This document shows positions 10,006-18,891 of a stretch of DNA of 24,480 nucleotides, one piece after another. The notes under the pieces were generated by a model. It had not been told where the DNA came from, ran no database searches, and saw only the letters and a list, made by a program, of their open reading frames with translations. The translations under genes and the position numbers were made by a program. Source of the DNA: Larix sibirica (Eukaryota > Streptophyta > Pinopsida > Pinales > Pinaceae); assembly GCA_004151065.3 (NCBI GenBank), contig NWUY0300012554.1:56278-80757 (forward strand), in the 5' to 3' direction. Positions within the stretch are counted from its first letter, which is position 1, and each line of letters starts with the position of its first letter.

Positions 10006-10920
10006 ATCTATTTTGTGCTTATGCCTAACCACATCGAATGTGGATTTTGTTAACTCGACAATGTTTTGTTAACTAGGCAACATTTTGTTGTAATAAGAAC
10101 CAAGCCATAAGTGCATTGGGCACCCTGTATATCCTAGATCATAGTCTTATCTGAAACTCATGGCTTTGTTTTCTGATACTATTAATATAAACGGAATTTG
10201 GTTACCCTTAGTTGGTTATGAAATAGGCAATGCAACCCACAGTACACATGAATTATGGTAATGAAATCAGATAGCCATGATGCACAATGACAAGCCTGAT
10301 TTTTTTTCAAGCTTATAATCATGGTATGTTTGTTGTTTATCTAAGAGGTAATTATAAAATCAATTTAGTTTTCAAGATTGATTTCAATTTTTCCAATGAA
10401 TTTACCCATCATTTATTTGTTTTCAAGTTTACAACTACAAATACAAAGACAATGTCTTAAGTTTACAATTGAAGCCAGCATATTGCTAAGTGAAATATCA
10501 GAGAAACTACTAAGGTAGATGACATGTATAATTACAACTCCAACTACAAATACAACTACTATTTCAACTGAATTTACATCTCAAAATGCAACTACAATTT
10601 CATTAATCTTCATTTATCATTTGCTAAGGAAACTACAGTGACAAATACAATTACATTTGATATGGAAACCACGTTTATCATTTTGCATGATTATTATTCA
10701 GCATTATTAGTATTATTTTCTCTGGCAACTACATTTACAAATACAATTAAATTTTCTATGGAAACTACAGTTATCATTAATGCATGAATTTATCACAATT
10801 TATAAATTACATGTCCAAATTACATAGAAGTTCTGAATTCATTACAATAACATTACAATTACCATTACACGACATTCAATAATTCATTACAATTATCAAA
10901 TTACATTAACATTGAAACAA
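10006..10920. repeat. Degenerate ACTACAAATACAA-type repeats, 3' of transposase
   Basis: This non-coding stretch holds many variants of CAACTACAAATACAA. A roughly 96-bp unit is clearly repeated at 10628-10690 and 10724-10786, sharing GGAAACTAC or GGCAACTAC, ACAAATACAATTA and TTATCATT then TGCATGA. No gene seen. Confidence 0.65.
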
Positions 10921-11607
10921 TTCGAATGCAGAAAACCTCTAAATACCTGGTAAAAACTAAATACAAACATAGCCAATCTCAAAACATATCCCTAATATTC
11001 TTGATGCAGCCCACAAAGGAGGATAATCAGTCACAAAAATCATCACCGAAAAGGAGGATAATCAATCACAAAACCATCCCTAATTACAATTTCAGTGAAC
11101 CCATAGGGCCACAAAAAACCTCTAAATCCATGAAAAAAACCCTAAAGACAAGCACAACTAGGGGCAAACAAAGCCCAATTATTTGCATTAAATCCCGCAA
11201 ACCCATCCACAAGGGTCAATTAAAACAAGGAGGATACCCTGTCATAGTACAACCAAGCCCCAATATGGCCAAATATCAGAAGCTATTTACAACCACAATG
11301 AATCAATTCGAGCCAAGGAATCTCTAAATCCCTATAAAATCGAAATTACAAGCACGCCGAGGGACAATGAAAACCCTGAAATGTGCATTGAATCCTGCCA
11401 CCCCTACGTTTAGGCTCACTGTAAATGTTCCATTCCAATTTGAATAGGTAAATCTTTCCAACTGGTGTCCCATACCAACACCAGACTACATGCACATTGC
11501 CACAATGCGAACATATAAACCCCTAAAATCCTTACAAAACAAATGGCAGCTCAGTGAAAGGTCAAACAAAGCCCTAATAAGTGCAGTGAATCGTACCAAC
11601 CAAAATA

Positions 11608-11706
11608 CCATTAAAGCCACCAAACATCCAAATAGAGATACAATTAAAACCACCAAACATCCGAACATATATGCCACTAAAACCACCATACATCCAAACA
11701 GAGATA
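11608..11706. repeat. Three tandem 33-bp units
   Basis: Units at 11608-11640, 11641-11673 and 11674-11706 share the core ACCACCAAACATCC with a few substitutions. On the minus strand they read as a repeated WMFGGF-like peptide, but nothing else supports coding. Confidence 0.85.
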
Positions 11707-11982
11707 ACAAGCATGCTAAATGGTAAAACTCTTACAAAATTCCAACCATATTTGGTGTGTTTAAAAATATAGAGGGAAAGCGAACCTGCATTTGACCAAA
11801 GAGCACATAAAAACCATTCCACTAAAGAGCACACAGAAACCAAACCAATACTCAAGGTGTTGACAAACAGAGTGGGTCATTGGTTGGTGGGGTTGGACAC
11901 CTACTAGGAAAATGCTGCCAAAACAATGCCAAATGAGTCTCCTCATGCAACTACCAACCAAGCTCCACACAGTGATCTCCAC

Positions 11983-12066
11983 CTGCAATCAAACAGCTAC
12001 AGTTAGAAAGAGCCGAGGTGAAAACATAACGATGCACTCATTAAGCAGCATGGTGATGCGTTTTAC
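11983..12066 (-). other. Candidate 84-nt intron, minus strand
   Basis: On the minus strand, exon-like sequence ending CTAG meets GTAAAA at 12066. A branch-like TTCTAAC lies near 12002-12008, and a pyrimidine-rich tract ends in TTGCAG at 11983, followed by GTGGAG. Size and signals suit a plant intron. No protein-coding exon was recognised on either side. Confidence 0.3.
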
Positions 12067-12493
12067 CTAGTCGAGGGTACTCTAGGGCCACTGGCAGGTT
12101 AAACGTGAACAACAATAGTCAACAACAAATCTCCACACCAAGCAATCAACCAAATGAAACGCAACATCCTAGGCTTCAACACATGCAAAAAACTCCATGC
12201 ACGACCACACACCATGAACCAAGAGACAGTGGACCAGGGTTCAAAACTAGCAAAACAAGCAGGCAGACCAGGCCACACTACTTCCGGGGGGGAGCAATCA
12301 CCCATCAGGCCTGAACCAAATAACACTGAGCAAAAAGACACTTGAAAACCCTAGCCTAAACCCCAATTAAATTAAACTTTCCAAATGGAAAATTAAATGC
12401 CCAACCACTGACACGTGGTGGGATTTACAACGCATATTTGACGTACACCCAATTGTCTTCCAAGTGGAAGCCACGATGGAAAAGGGGAGGGAG

Positions 12494-12517
12494 CACCACT
12501 ATTGGTGTCCCCCCCCC
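12494..12517 (-). repeat. Right terminal inverted repeat
   Basis: CACCACTATTGGTGT then nine C residues. It is the reverse complement of the left end apart from three substitutions and one extra base, and TA (12518-12519) follows. Just inside it (12484-12493) a further GGGGAGGGAG can pair with the terminal C-run, so the end could also fold on itself. Confidence 0.8.
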
Positions 12518-12519
12518 TA

Positions 12520-13550
12520 CCTCTATCCAAGTCACTCCCCCTCATCCATGTCCAACATTAATTTTCTCATGTTATGGTTTGGGTTTGGCCATCCAATCAA
12601 CTTATATAGTTGTAGAAAGTGGTCATAATGATGTCATTTCAATTTGCAATGGTATCTAGTTTGGAACCATGGCACGTGAGAAAACAATAACAATGCAAAG
12701 ATAGGATTCAACATTTTCTACTCCCGCAAACAAGTTGAAGGTGAATTGAAGCCATAATGCATGTTTTCTCATGCTAATTGTGTTTGTCTCTATTTCCTTC
12801 TATGAATGTGCTTGTTTCTATATTTTTTATATTCGTGGTTGTTGTTGCAGGGAAACAATGAAGGAGTTGGTTTTGAAGTTGCAAAAAATGTTGTGTACGC
12901 TAGTGAAAGAAGTACTAAGGTGATAGAATCTTTTTTGAGTGCTAGGAATTATTTCTACCAAGTCCATGAACCTCTATGTATTTTTCAACACAATAGATCT
13001 TTAATGGAAGTTTGTTTGGACATTATTCTATATATAGTTGTTGTTTTTGTGTTAGGGTTTGGGCTTTCTTGCATTGAGTTTGGGTTGAGTGTTTAGGTTT
13101 GCATGAATTTTCATTTGGGCTATTACTCAATTGTAGTAACAATTTTCCTTGTAACCTAGATCTCCCTTCCCTATAAAGACAAAAAAAAAGATAAACATGT
13201 CAAGGCCATCACTCCTGATAAGTTCATCTAGTCTTTGGTGAAACTAATCTCAGAATGTTGGAATAAATTATAATTTGTGCTCACATTAGCCTTCATTTTC
13301 TACATTCTAGATGGATCTTATGTTAAATGTTTATGGTGTGCAAAGGTTTATCTTGAGTGGTTAAATAAACAAGGGACAAGATTGTCAATCCCACACAAAT
13401 TTCATTATTGGACTGATCCAAGAGGATCTTTCTGATCGATCTAGAATGAATTCTTAAAATGTTGAACATAAGGACACCATCACGTAGAAATTGTCAAGAT
13501 ATTTCCGGCAACGCTTGGCTTGTCTTGAATGGACTCCGAATGACCGAGAT
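12520..13550. other. Non-coding region right of transposon
   Basis: No supported gene. An acceptor-like TTGTTGTTGCAG at about 12840-12850 precedes an open stretch starting GNNEGVGFEVAKNVVYASE (to about 13014). This could be a stray exon, but I do not recognise it. The rest is AT-rich. Confidence 0.4.
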
Positions 13551-13599
13551 ATGGCCCTCTAAAGTTTTGACCAAACAGTAAAAAAATGCAAAAAAAGGG

Positions 13600-13800
13600 G
13601 TGCCACGTGGCACCACTAACATGTGCCATGTGGCCTATATGGCACTGACGTGGCAAGTCGCAGGTGTTGAATTGGCAAGTTAAATGTCTGAGTTGACATC
13701 CCAATTAGTAGTGATGTGGCACATACATGCTCGAATAAGATCTTGACATGTGGCATTTGACTGTATAGGTGGACCAACTAGAGGCTACCACGTGGCATTC
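13600..13800. repeat. Cluster of CACGTGG and ACGTGG-like boxes
   Basis: GCCACGTGGC at about 13602, TGCCATGTGGC near 13625, TGACGTGGC near 13646, GATGTGGCAC near 13712, ACATGTGGC near 13746 and ACCACGTGGC near 13788 lie within 200 bp. Some equal the plant G-box core (CACGTG). They may be degenerate repeat units of a retroelement rather than a host promoter. Confidence 0.6.
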
Positions 13801-13850
13801 CCAGTTGGCTTTTTAACAGTTTTTCCTACCAAAATATTGGGTGATCTGGA

Positions 13851-13905
13851 AGTATCAAACCCCGGACCTCTCACCTGTTATCCCTACGCTCTACCATTGC
13901 GTCGA
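13851..13905 (-). mobile_element. tRNA-like SINE head, minus strand
   Basis: On the minus strand, CGCAATGGTAGAGC (about 13888-13901) resembles a tRNA A box. GGTTTGATACT (13851-13861) resembles a B box with a CpG-to-TpG change, and GTGAGAGGTCCGG lies between. The body probably continues leftward through the CACGTGG cluster. Borders and target duplication were not found. Confidence 0.55.
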
Positions 13906-14068
13906 GATTGTTCCTTATTAAGCGTTGATTGCAACTTCTATTTAAAGTTGAATGTGGATTATATTGGGAAAAAAGGGACCAAGGGCTAAGCCCCTAGTCC
14001 CATAAGCATATGTGTAAACCACATTGTAACAACATGGAACCAACACCATAGGTCCGCAGGATATTGTT

Positions 14069-14190
14069 ATATATATATAACATATAATATAATGATATAT
14101 CAACTAAAACCTATGCTATGGGCGGTGGATTACAACAACATGCCACAAATATATATGTGTTTGTGTGTGTGTGTATGTGTGCGTGCGCGC
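14069..14190. repeat. AT and GT microsatellites
   Basis: A (TA)n tract (about 14069-14080) and a (GT)n tract with GC interruptions (about 14150-14190). The GT tract adjoins the 3' side of the tRNA-like head at 14225. Confidence 0.85.
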
Positions 14191-14224
14191 CACGATATCT
14201 ATAGGTGCAGAAAAGGGGGTCAAC

Positions 14225-14275
14225 TCGGTTTGACCCCGCGACAACAATACTGCTACATGTCACCAATGAGCCAAC
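14225..14275 (-). mobile_element. tRNA-like SINE head, minus strand (second family)
   Basis: On the minus strand, TTGGCTCATTGGTGACATG (about 14257-14275) resembles an A box. GGGGTCAAACCGAG (about 14223-14236) occupies the B-box position. The sequence differs from the heads at 13851 and 4319, so it is another family. No tail or target duplication was identified; the GT microsatellite follows. Confidence 0.5.
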
Positions 14276-14289
14276 GCCCCATACGTTGG

Positions 14290-15422
14290 CATACATCCAT
14301 GTAATATATTTTTAAATTTTAATGTGGATTTTAAATCCCAAAAAGGGCATGCCTATTCATGGGCTTGGAAACCATGATTTTTCCAACAATGGGGTATAGT
14401 ATGCAGGAGTTTGGGTTTGCAGAATCCTTTGTACAACACGCTTCCTAAGGAATGTACTGATTGTTTTGTAGAGATACTTTCTCGGTTTGCATGTCAGGGG
14501 CGCCTATGCACCTATGGGAAATATAGGAAATTTTATACTCGTTATTCTTGAAATTTTGAGAGGATCACAGTGACAATGTCTATTTCTACATTTGAACAAC
14601 ATATTTTGCATATGGATTCAAAACTTTTTGTACTTTCAAGCATTTCAAAATTAATGGATCGGTCTCACATTGGAGGTGAACCTGGAGATGTATCCCATTC
14701 AGGGTGAATTCCATTATCAATTTGTTGTCTTAGATTTATGGTTTGCTTCTCTTATTTTGTTGCACTTCAATTATTTAAGCTCTCTTAAAACTTGTTTATT
14801 AAATTATTTTTAAGTTAATTGTTAATGTAAATTCACATGCAATTCAAGTGTTATTTTAAGATCATGCACATCTTGAAAATGAAGCATTACCTTTGCATTG
14901 GGAAATGACCTCATATATCTTGATATAGGTTCTTCTTCAAAAAGTGGGGTAGGGTTTCTTAGTTGAATTTTGTTTTGTTGTAACTAAGAAAAATGTTTGA
15001 ACTACTAGAGTTGAATATAGAAGGTGATACATAAACCTCACCCTACAAGTCTTTGGTAATTCGACCCAACACACGTAGCGAACCACCACTTTGTTTAAGA
15101 ATATTTGATCATTGAATTTTAGGTATGAACAGAGTTATACCCTAAAGTAAAGTTCCATACCTCCTCCTTATTCTAGGCTTCTACTACATTGTGAAGATTT
15201 TGAAATAAGGCCTTTTTATGGCTTATGAACTCTAAATTCTCTCTATTCTATACCATGGCTTGAATATCTTGTAACCTTCATGCCCTAATTTATGTTGGTC
15301 GTCATCCTTAATGCATTTAATCTGTTGAGTATACTCAAATAAGAGCCACATTGTTGCATTCATTATAGGAGTTTCTTTCTCCCATTCCATAATGTCAATT
15401 CTTTTTACCTTCATTATGCATT
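14290..15422. other. Non-coding AT-rich region
   Basis: No gene or clear element border recognised. Short open frames on both strands lack motifs. Confidence 0.5.
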
Positions 15423-15715
15423 GCATAGAGATTGTTTTCATGGATTTACAATCTTTATACCATTATGTAGTATGGATTAGTTATTAATTATTATGCATTA
15501 CATTGTTGGGGTATGTATAAACAATTCTTATTTGGATTGTGGTTCTGGGTATGTGTAATGGAGTTGTGTTAGAATAATTAGTATGGAAATGAGTTTGGGT
15601 ATGTAATTGGCATCGTGAGTAATGATGTGATATTTTGAGGTGATTTACTTGGCAAAGATTGTATTTTGTTTAGCATCATATTGACCCCTATTTTGAATGG
15701 TGGGTAAATCATAAG
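15423..15715. repeat. Diverged direct repeat, copy 1
   Basis: Shares with 15941-16207 an ordered set of blocks: ATAGAGATTG, AATCTTTATNCCATTATG, GGGTATG, GGGTATGTGTAATGGAGTTG, TAGAATAATT, GAGTAA, GTGATTTA and TTGACCC then TATTTTG and GGGTA. Non-coding and unclassified. Confidence 0.75.
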
Positions 15716-15940
15716 TTTTGGTCAATATATTTTTGCATCACCTTTTAAAATGAATAGAGATTATTGTTTTTTTTCCAACGCGAAAATGTCGATTCTTATA
15801 GTCTCACAAATGACAAGTTCAATATTTTCACCTTAAATTTTTACAAGGGAGAAAAATTATTTGAACTGTTCTAAATCTACTTGTTTACACCTAAATTGCT
15901 TTGTCCCATACTATATAGTAATTGTATTTATCTTTACTAT

Positions 15941-16207
15941 GAATAGAGATTGACATCATTCTAGTGAAATCTTTATGCCATTATGCATTATGCATTAAAA
16001 TGTTTGGGTATGCATAATGACTTGTTGTTTGGGCATGTATTTGTTGTTTGTGTTGTAGTGTGGGTATGTGTAATGGAGTTGCACTAGAATAATTTAGTAT
16101 GGTAATGAATGAGGGACAAATAATTGAGATCGCGAGTAACAAGGAAACTCTTTGAAGTGATTTAACATAATCTTGACCCTTATTTTGGATAGCGGGTACA
16201 AACATAG
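15941..16207. repeat. Diverged direct repeat, copy 2
   Basis: Second copy, about 518 bp downstream of the first, with the same blocks in order and GTGGGTATGTGTAATGGAGT as the best-kept part. The spacing might mark LTR-like ends of a small unit or a segmental duplication. Confidence 0.75.
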
Positions 16208-17376
16208 TTACCTACTTGTCGAGAACTCTCTATAGTTATCATTTTTTAGAGGTCGCATTTAGTGTCTATCTTTACCTTTTTGAAAAGATGACATGCTACC
16301 AATAGCACCCTTTTTAAGTATTTTTTAAACATTTTGAATATTCTTAATCATAAAGTCTTAACAATTTTTTTCAATGTTGATTTTTCAAATATTTTGAATG
16401 TGTTTTTTAAGTATAAAATTTGGTGTTTTTAACATATTCTTTTTTATAATTTAACTATCTATATATTAAATAAGTACAACAAGAAATACAAATAATTTAT
16501 GTTGTAGGATGTCCCTAAACAAAACATGTTTACCGCTATAAACAAAAATAACATTTGTTGTCTATGGGTTTGTCTTTTGTTGACTAGGGAATTCTTACAA
16601 GCTACCAACTAGGAATTAGAGCCTAAAAATTAGACCTACACTCAAAGGACCTAAATCACATAGAGTTTGAACCTAGAAAAGTTAATATAGAAAGAAAAAA
16701 AAAAAACAATAAGACCCAAACAAGCTAGAAATCAAATTTCAAAACCATCCTCAACATCTATGAACATCTATGAAGATAAGTGGAGTGACCACTTTCCAAA
16801 GATAAAAAACTACTACTTGGACAACCCCTTTAGTTTTTTCCCATGTACTCCTCACTATTTTGGCTTGCTTCAATTGCCTTAGTTTCTTACAATTTTAAGA
16901 TTTTATTAAAAATGCTACATGTGGTAATTTTTATTTAATTCCAAGTTTCAATTAATTATATATAATTCTTAACTAATTTAGGATACTATACATTTAAATA
17001 CCACTTTTAATTTTAATTTTTTTTTTAAGTTTTTAAACTTGAATTCAATGCATATTTCATAGTTGTAGCTAAGACACACTAGTTCTAGACATTTAGTAAA
17101 AACATTAATCCTACTTGGGGCCCTAAATGAAAAGCATAAATGCCATAAGTGGTGACGTTGTGACATTTAGGAACTTTGTAATCACTTTATTGAATGCTTG
17201 GCAAGTATATGTCTTATAATCATAAGAAATCTTTTGGATATTGTAATGATGTGGGATATCTACCATAGCCCAGGAGTGCTCCATTTTTTGAACAAGATTT
17301 GCCATGTTTTCATAGTAATTTGATATTACTTAATATTGCATAGTGTATAACCCAATCCAAATGTAGTGATTTAGAG
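16208..17376. other. Non-coding AT-rich region
   Basis: Homopolymer-rich (A-run near 16695, T-run near 17018) with no convincing open frame, RNA gene or element terminus. Confidence 0.5.
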
Positions 17377-17610
17377 TATTATTAAGTTAAACATTTTCAA
17401 GACATTGTCTACTTTTATTTTCAAACTCGGTTTTTTTAATATAACTCTTCTTTGTTATGTTGTATAAAAAAGACCCTTCCCCCTTTCTCTCCACACACAC
17501 ATAAATTGGCTTCTTATATATTATCAAGTCGAACATTTTCAATATATTGCCTTCTTACCTTTCAAACTTGTTTTTTTTGTAATTTAGTTCTTATATTATG
17601 TTTTTACAAA
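17377..17610. repeat. Tandem pair of diverged units of about 142 bp
   Basis: TATTATTAAGTTAAACATTT at 17377 and TATTATCAAGTCGAACATTT at 17519 begin two units. They also share TTTCAAACT then a T-run, TTCTT and TATGTT then an A-run. A third related block lies at 18739-18810. Confidence 0.7.
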
Positions 17611-17870
17611 AAATACATAAGTGTACAGATAATCCTGGTATTGACCTTCTCTTCTAGAGAAAGATTTTTAGTTCCGTGAGTCAAAAAGAGACTACTAACA
17701 TTGTTCAAAGAAATTTTACTAGCTATCGGTGATGGGCGATGTACATAATGACTGATATATTCCGAAAAATTTCCCAGTTGATAATCATTAACAAAAAACC
17801 CACTAACATAGAATGCTAACATAGACCAAAGAGAAAGAGCCATGTCGAACCCGTCAAAATGCGATGGTGC
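17604..17870 (-). pseudogene. Open frame downstream of and out of frame with the gag-like frame
   Basis: On the minus strand, after the stop of the 183-codon frame, another frame continues from about 17870 (HLEKASIVSAPSHFDGFD, then MALSLW) to a stop near 17604. SHFDGFD next to a Trp is faintly like the start of retroelement gag domains. A one-base shift from the preceding frame would join them. Identity is uncertain. Confidence 0.3.
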
Positions 17871-17889
17871 CGAGACTATTGAGGCTTTC

Positions 17890-18441
17890 TCAAGGTGTTA
17901 GGATCCATTCTTCGCCACTATAGGGATGGCTCTTTGCTAGCTTGGAAAAGGTTTGTAGCTTCGTGCTTAACACCCCTTGGTGTGGCACAGTTGGCTTGAC
18001 GTCCATTGCTACAATAACTGCATCTAGTTTTGGTTCCTCTTCCTTAATGGCTTTCCCACCAGTTCCTCGGCTTGTAGAGATTTGAACGTGCATCTCCTCC
18101 ATCATCGCAATCAGGCTTGAATTTCTCTCTTCAGGCTCCATGACTACCACCAGGGGTGGTAGCGGAGAGGGGATGTTGAACAACTCTACCAGGTCGGCAC
18201 ACCAGTCCATCATCACTTGCACTCTCTTCTCTAGCTCTTTCATTCTAGTTTGTATGTCACTGTCCAGGTCTCGAATTTCATGCCTAATATCCAATAGCGT
18301 GTTTGTCATGGACCCTAATTTCTGATCCAAGGTCACTTCTCTTGCCTCTCTAATGCAAGTGGAGCGAGAACCACCTCTTCGACTGGGAGCATAGTGGTGT
18401 TCCCTCACCATCATCACACTAGATCTACCACCCTCACACAC
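17890..18441 (-). CDS. Unidentified 183-codon frame, gag-like coiled-coil protein
   Basis: An uninterrupted minus-strand frame. After a basic, Ser/Arg-rich start (about residues 1-35) it has a charged helical stretch (about residues 38-80: DQKLGSMTNTLLDIRHEIRD, later TRMKELEKRVQVMM) that looks like a coiled coil. A Pro-rich linker and a Glu/Met-rich stretch follow. No catalytic motif is present. Upstream on the same strand, TGGTAGCGGAGA (18529-18540) matches the usual initiator-Met primer-binding site at 9 of 12 positions, and the following sequence reads into the frame. This layout hints at the gag of an LTR retrotransposon without pol, but I cannot name a family. It could equally be a captured host fragment. 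The lack of stop codons contrasts with the rest of the window. Confidence 0.4.
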   Translation of the reverse strand: MCEGGRSSVMMVREHHYAPSRRGGSRSTCIREAREVTLDQKLGSMTNTLLDIRHEIRDLDSDIQTRMKELEKRVQVMMDWCADLVELFNIPSPLPPLVVVMEPEERNSSLIAMMEEMHVQISTSRGTGGKAIKEEEPKLDAVIVAMDVKPTVPHQGVLSTKLQTFSKLAKSHPYSGEEWILTP

Positions 18442-18525
18442 CTTCTCAATCTATACTCTAACGCACGCTACAGTGATGTCAACGCTGAGAATTTGACACT
18501 TGGTCTCAGTTGACCATTAAATAGC

Positions 18526-18540
18526 CCTTCTCCGCTACCA
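18526..18540 (-). other. Weak candidate primer-binding site
   Basis: TGGTAGCGGAGAAGG on the minus strand compares with TGGTATCAGAGC of plant retroelements at 9 of 12 positions. No convincing flanking LTR pair was found, so this is weak. Confidence 0.25.
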
Positions 18541-18738
18541 GATGGTAAGCATGCCATCCCATCAATCCTCCTCGCAACCATTATTGCAGATTGAATTTTC
18601 CATGTGATATTGAGCATGCCATCTCTCGAGAGGGGGGTGTGGTAAATTCCCACCCTGCACGTACACCGCCGCTAACTCCTGCAAAATCCATTCGCCATCA
18701 ATGCACCAGGATTGATTTGATGGGACCCCATCGGGGAT

Positions 18739-18811
18739 CAAACTTGGATTTTGAATATAACTCTTCTTTGGTATTTTTTTAAAAATAGACCTCCCTCTTT
18801 CTCCAACCCCC
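18739..18811. repeat. Third copy of the 17422-type repeat block
   Basis: TCAAACTTGGATTTTGAATA followed by TAACTCTTCTTTG, then an A-rich part and AGACC then CTTTCTCC, matches 17422-17500 block for block in the same orientation. The two copies bracket the gag-like frame. Confidence 0.65.
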
Positions 18812-18891
18812 AATTTTCCCTTAATAACATCCTCAAAATGAAGAGAATGCTTGATATAGATTTCCCAAAATGTGCATTTCAACACACACAC

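Larger units (their letters stand above)
10920..12440. other. A+C-rich right subterminal region of transposon
   Basis: The plus strand is biased to A and C (42 of 60 bases in 11581-11640). The CCTCTAAAT motif recurs (for example near 10935 and 11113). Open frames on either strand show no recognisable domain and I do not call a gene. The minus strand has the T/G-rich look of a plant leader or intron and holds a candidate short intron at 11983-12066. Confidence 0.5.
5087..12519 (+). mobile_element. pogo/Tigger-like DNA transposon (Tc1/mariner superfamily), about 7.4 kb
   Basis: The element proper spans 5089-12517. Its left end, GGGGAGGGACACC then TAGTGGTG (5089-5111), is the inverted repeat of the right end (12494-12517). 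They differ by three substitutions and one base in the G-run. Each end is immediately flanked by TA (5087-5088 and 12518-12519), the target duplication typical of Tc1/mariner/pogo transposons. Inside, in the orientation given, is a degenerate pogo-type transposase (7320-10005). The remaining 4.7 kb has no recognisable gene, so the element is long for the group. The transposase is inactivated, so this copy cannot move on its own. Alternative: chance similarity of G-rich ends, made unlikely by TA on both sides and the enclosed transposase. Confidence 0.8.

Noticed and set aside
10926-11327. 133-codon plus-strand frame as a second transposon gene
   Set aside because: Its Lys/Ser/Thr/Pro-rich content follows from the A+C bias. 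It contains repeated CCTCTAAAT-type DNA motifs and has no domain or clear start.
11574-11855. 93-codon minus-strand frame with WMFGGF-like repeats
   Set aside because: The repeats simply translate the 33-bp tandem DNA units, and nothing else supports a protein.
12806-13096. 96-codon plus-strand frame as a host gene exon
   Set aside because: An acceptor-like TGCAG precedes part of it, but I recognise no family and the end is hydrophobic low-complexity sequence.
14750-14870. Another foldback element (CTTAAAACTTG with CAAGTGTTATTTTAAG)
   Set aside because: Only short, interrupted complementarity in very AT-rich DNA; chance is likely.
18690-18740. Another tRNA-derived SINE (B-box-like AGTTTGATCCCC on the minus strand)
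   Set aside because: No A box lies at the proper distance upstream.
18562-18891. 109-codon minus-strand frame upstream of the gag-like frame
   Set aside because: It covers repeat sequence (the third copy of the 17422-type block) and has no recognisable domain.
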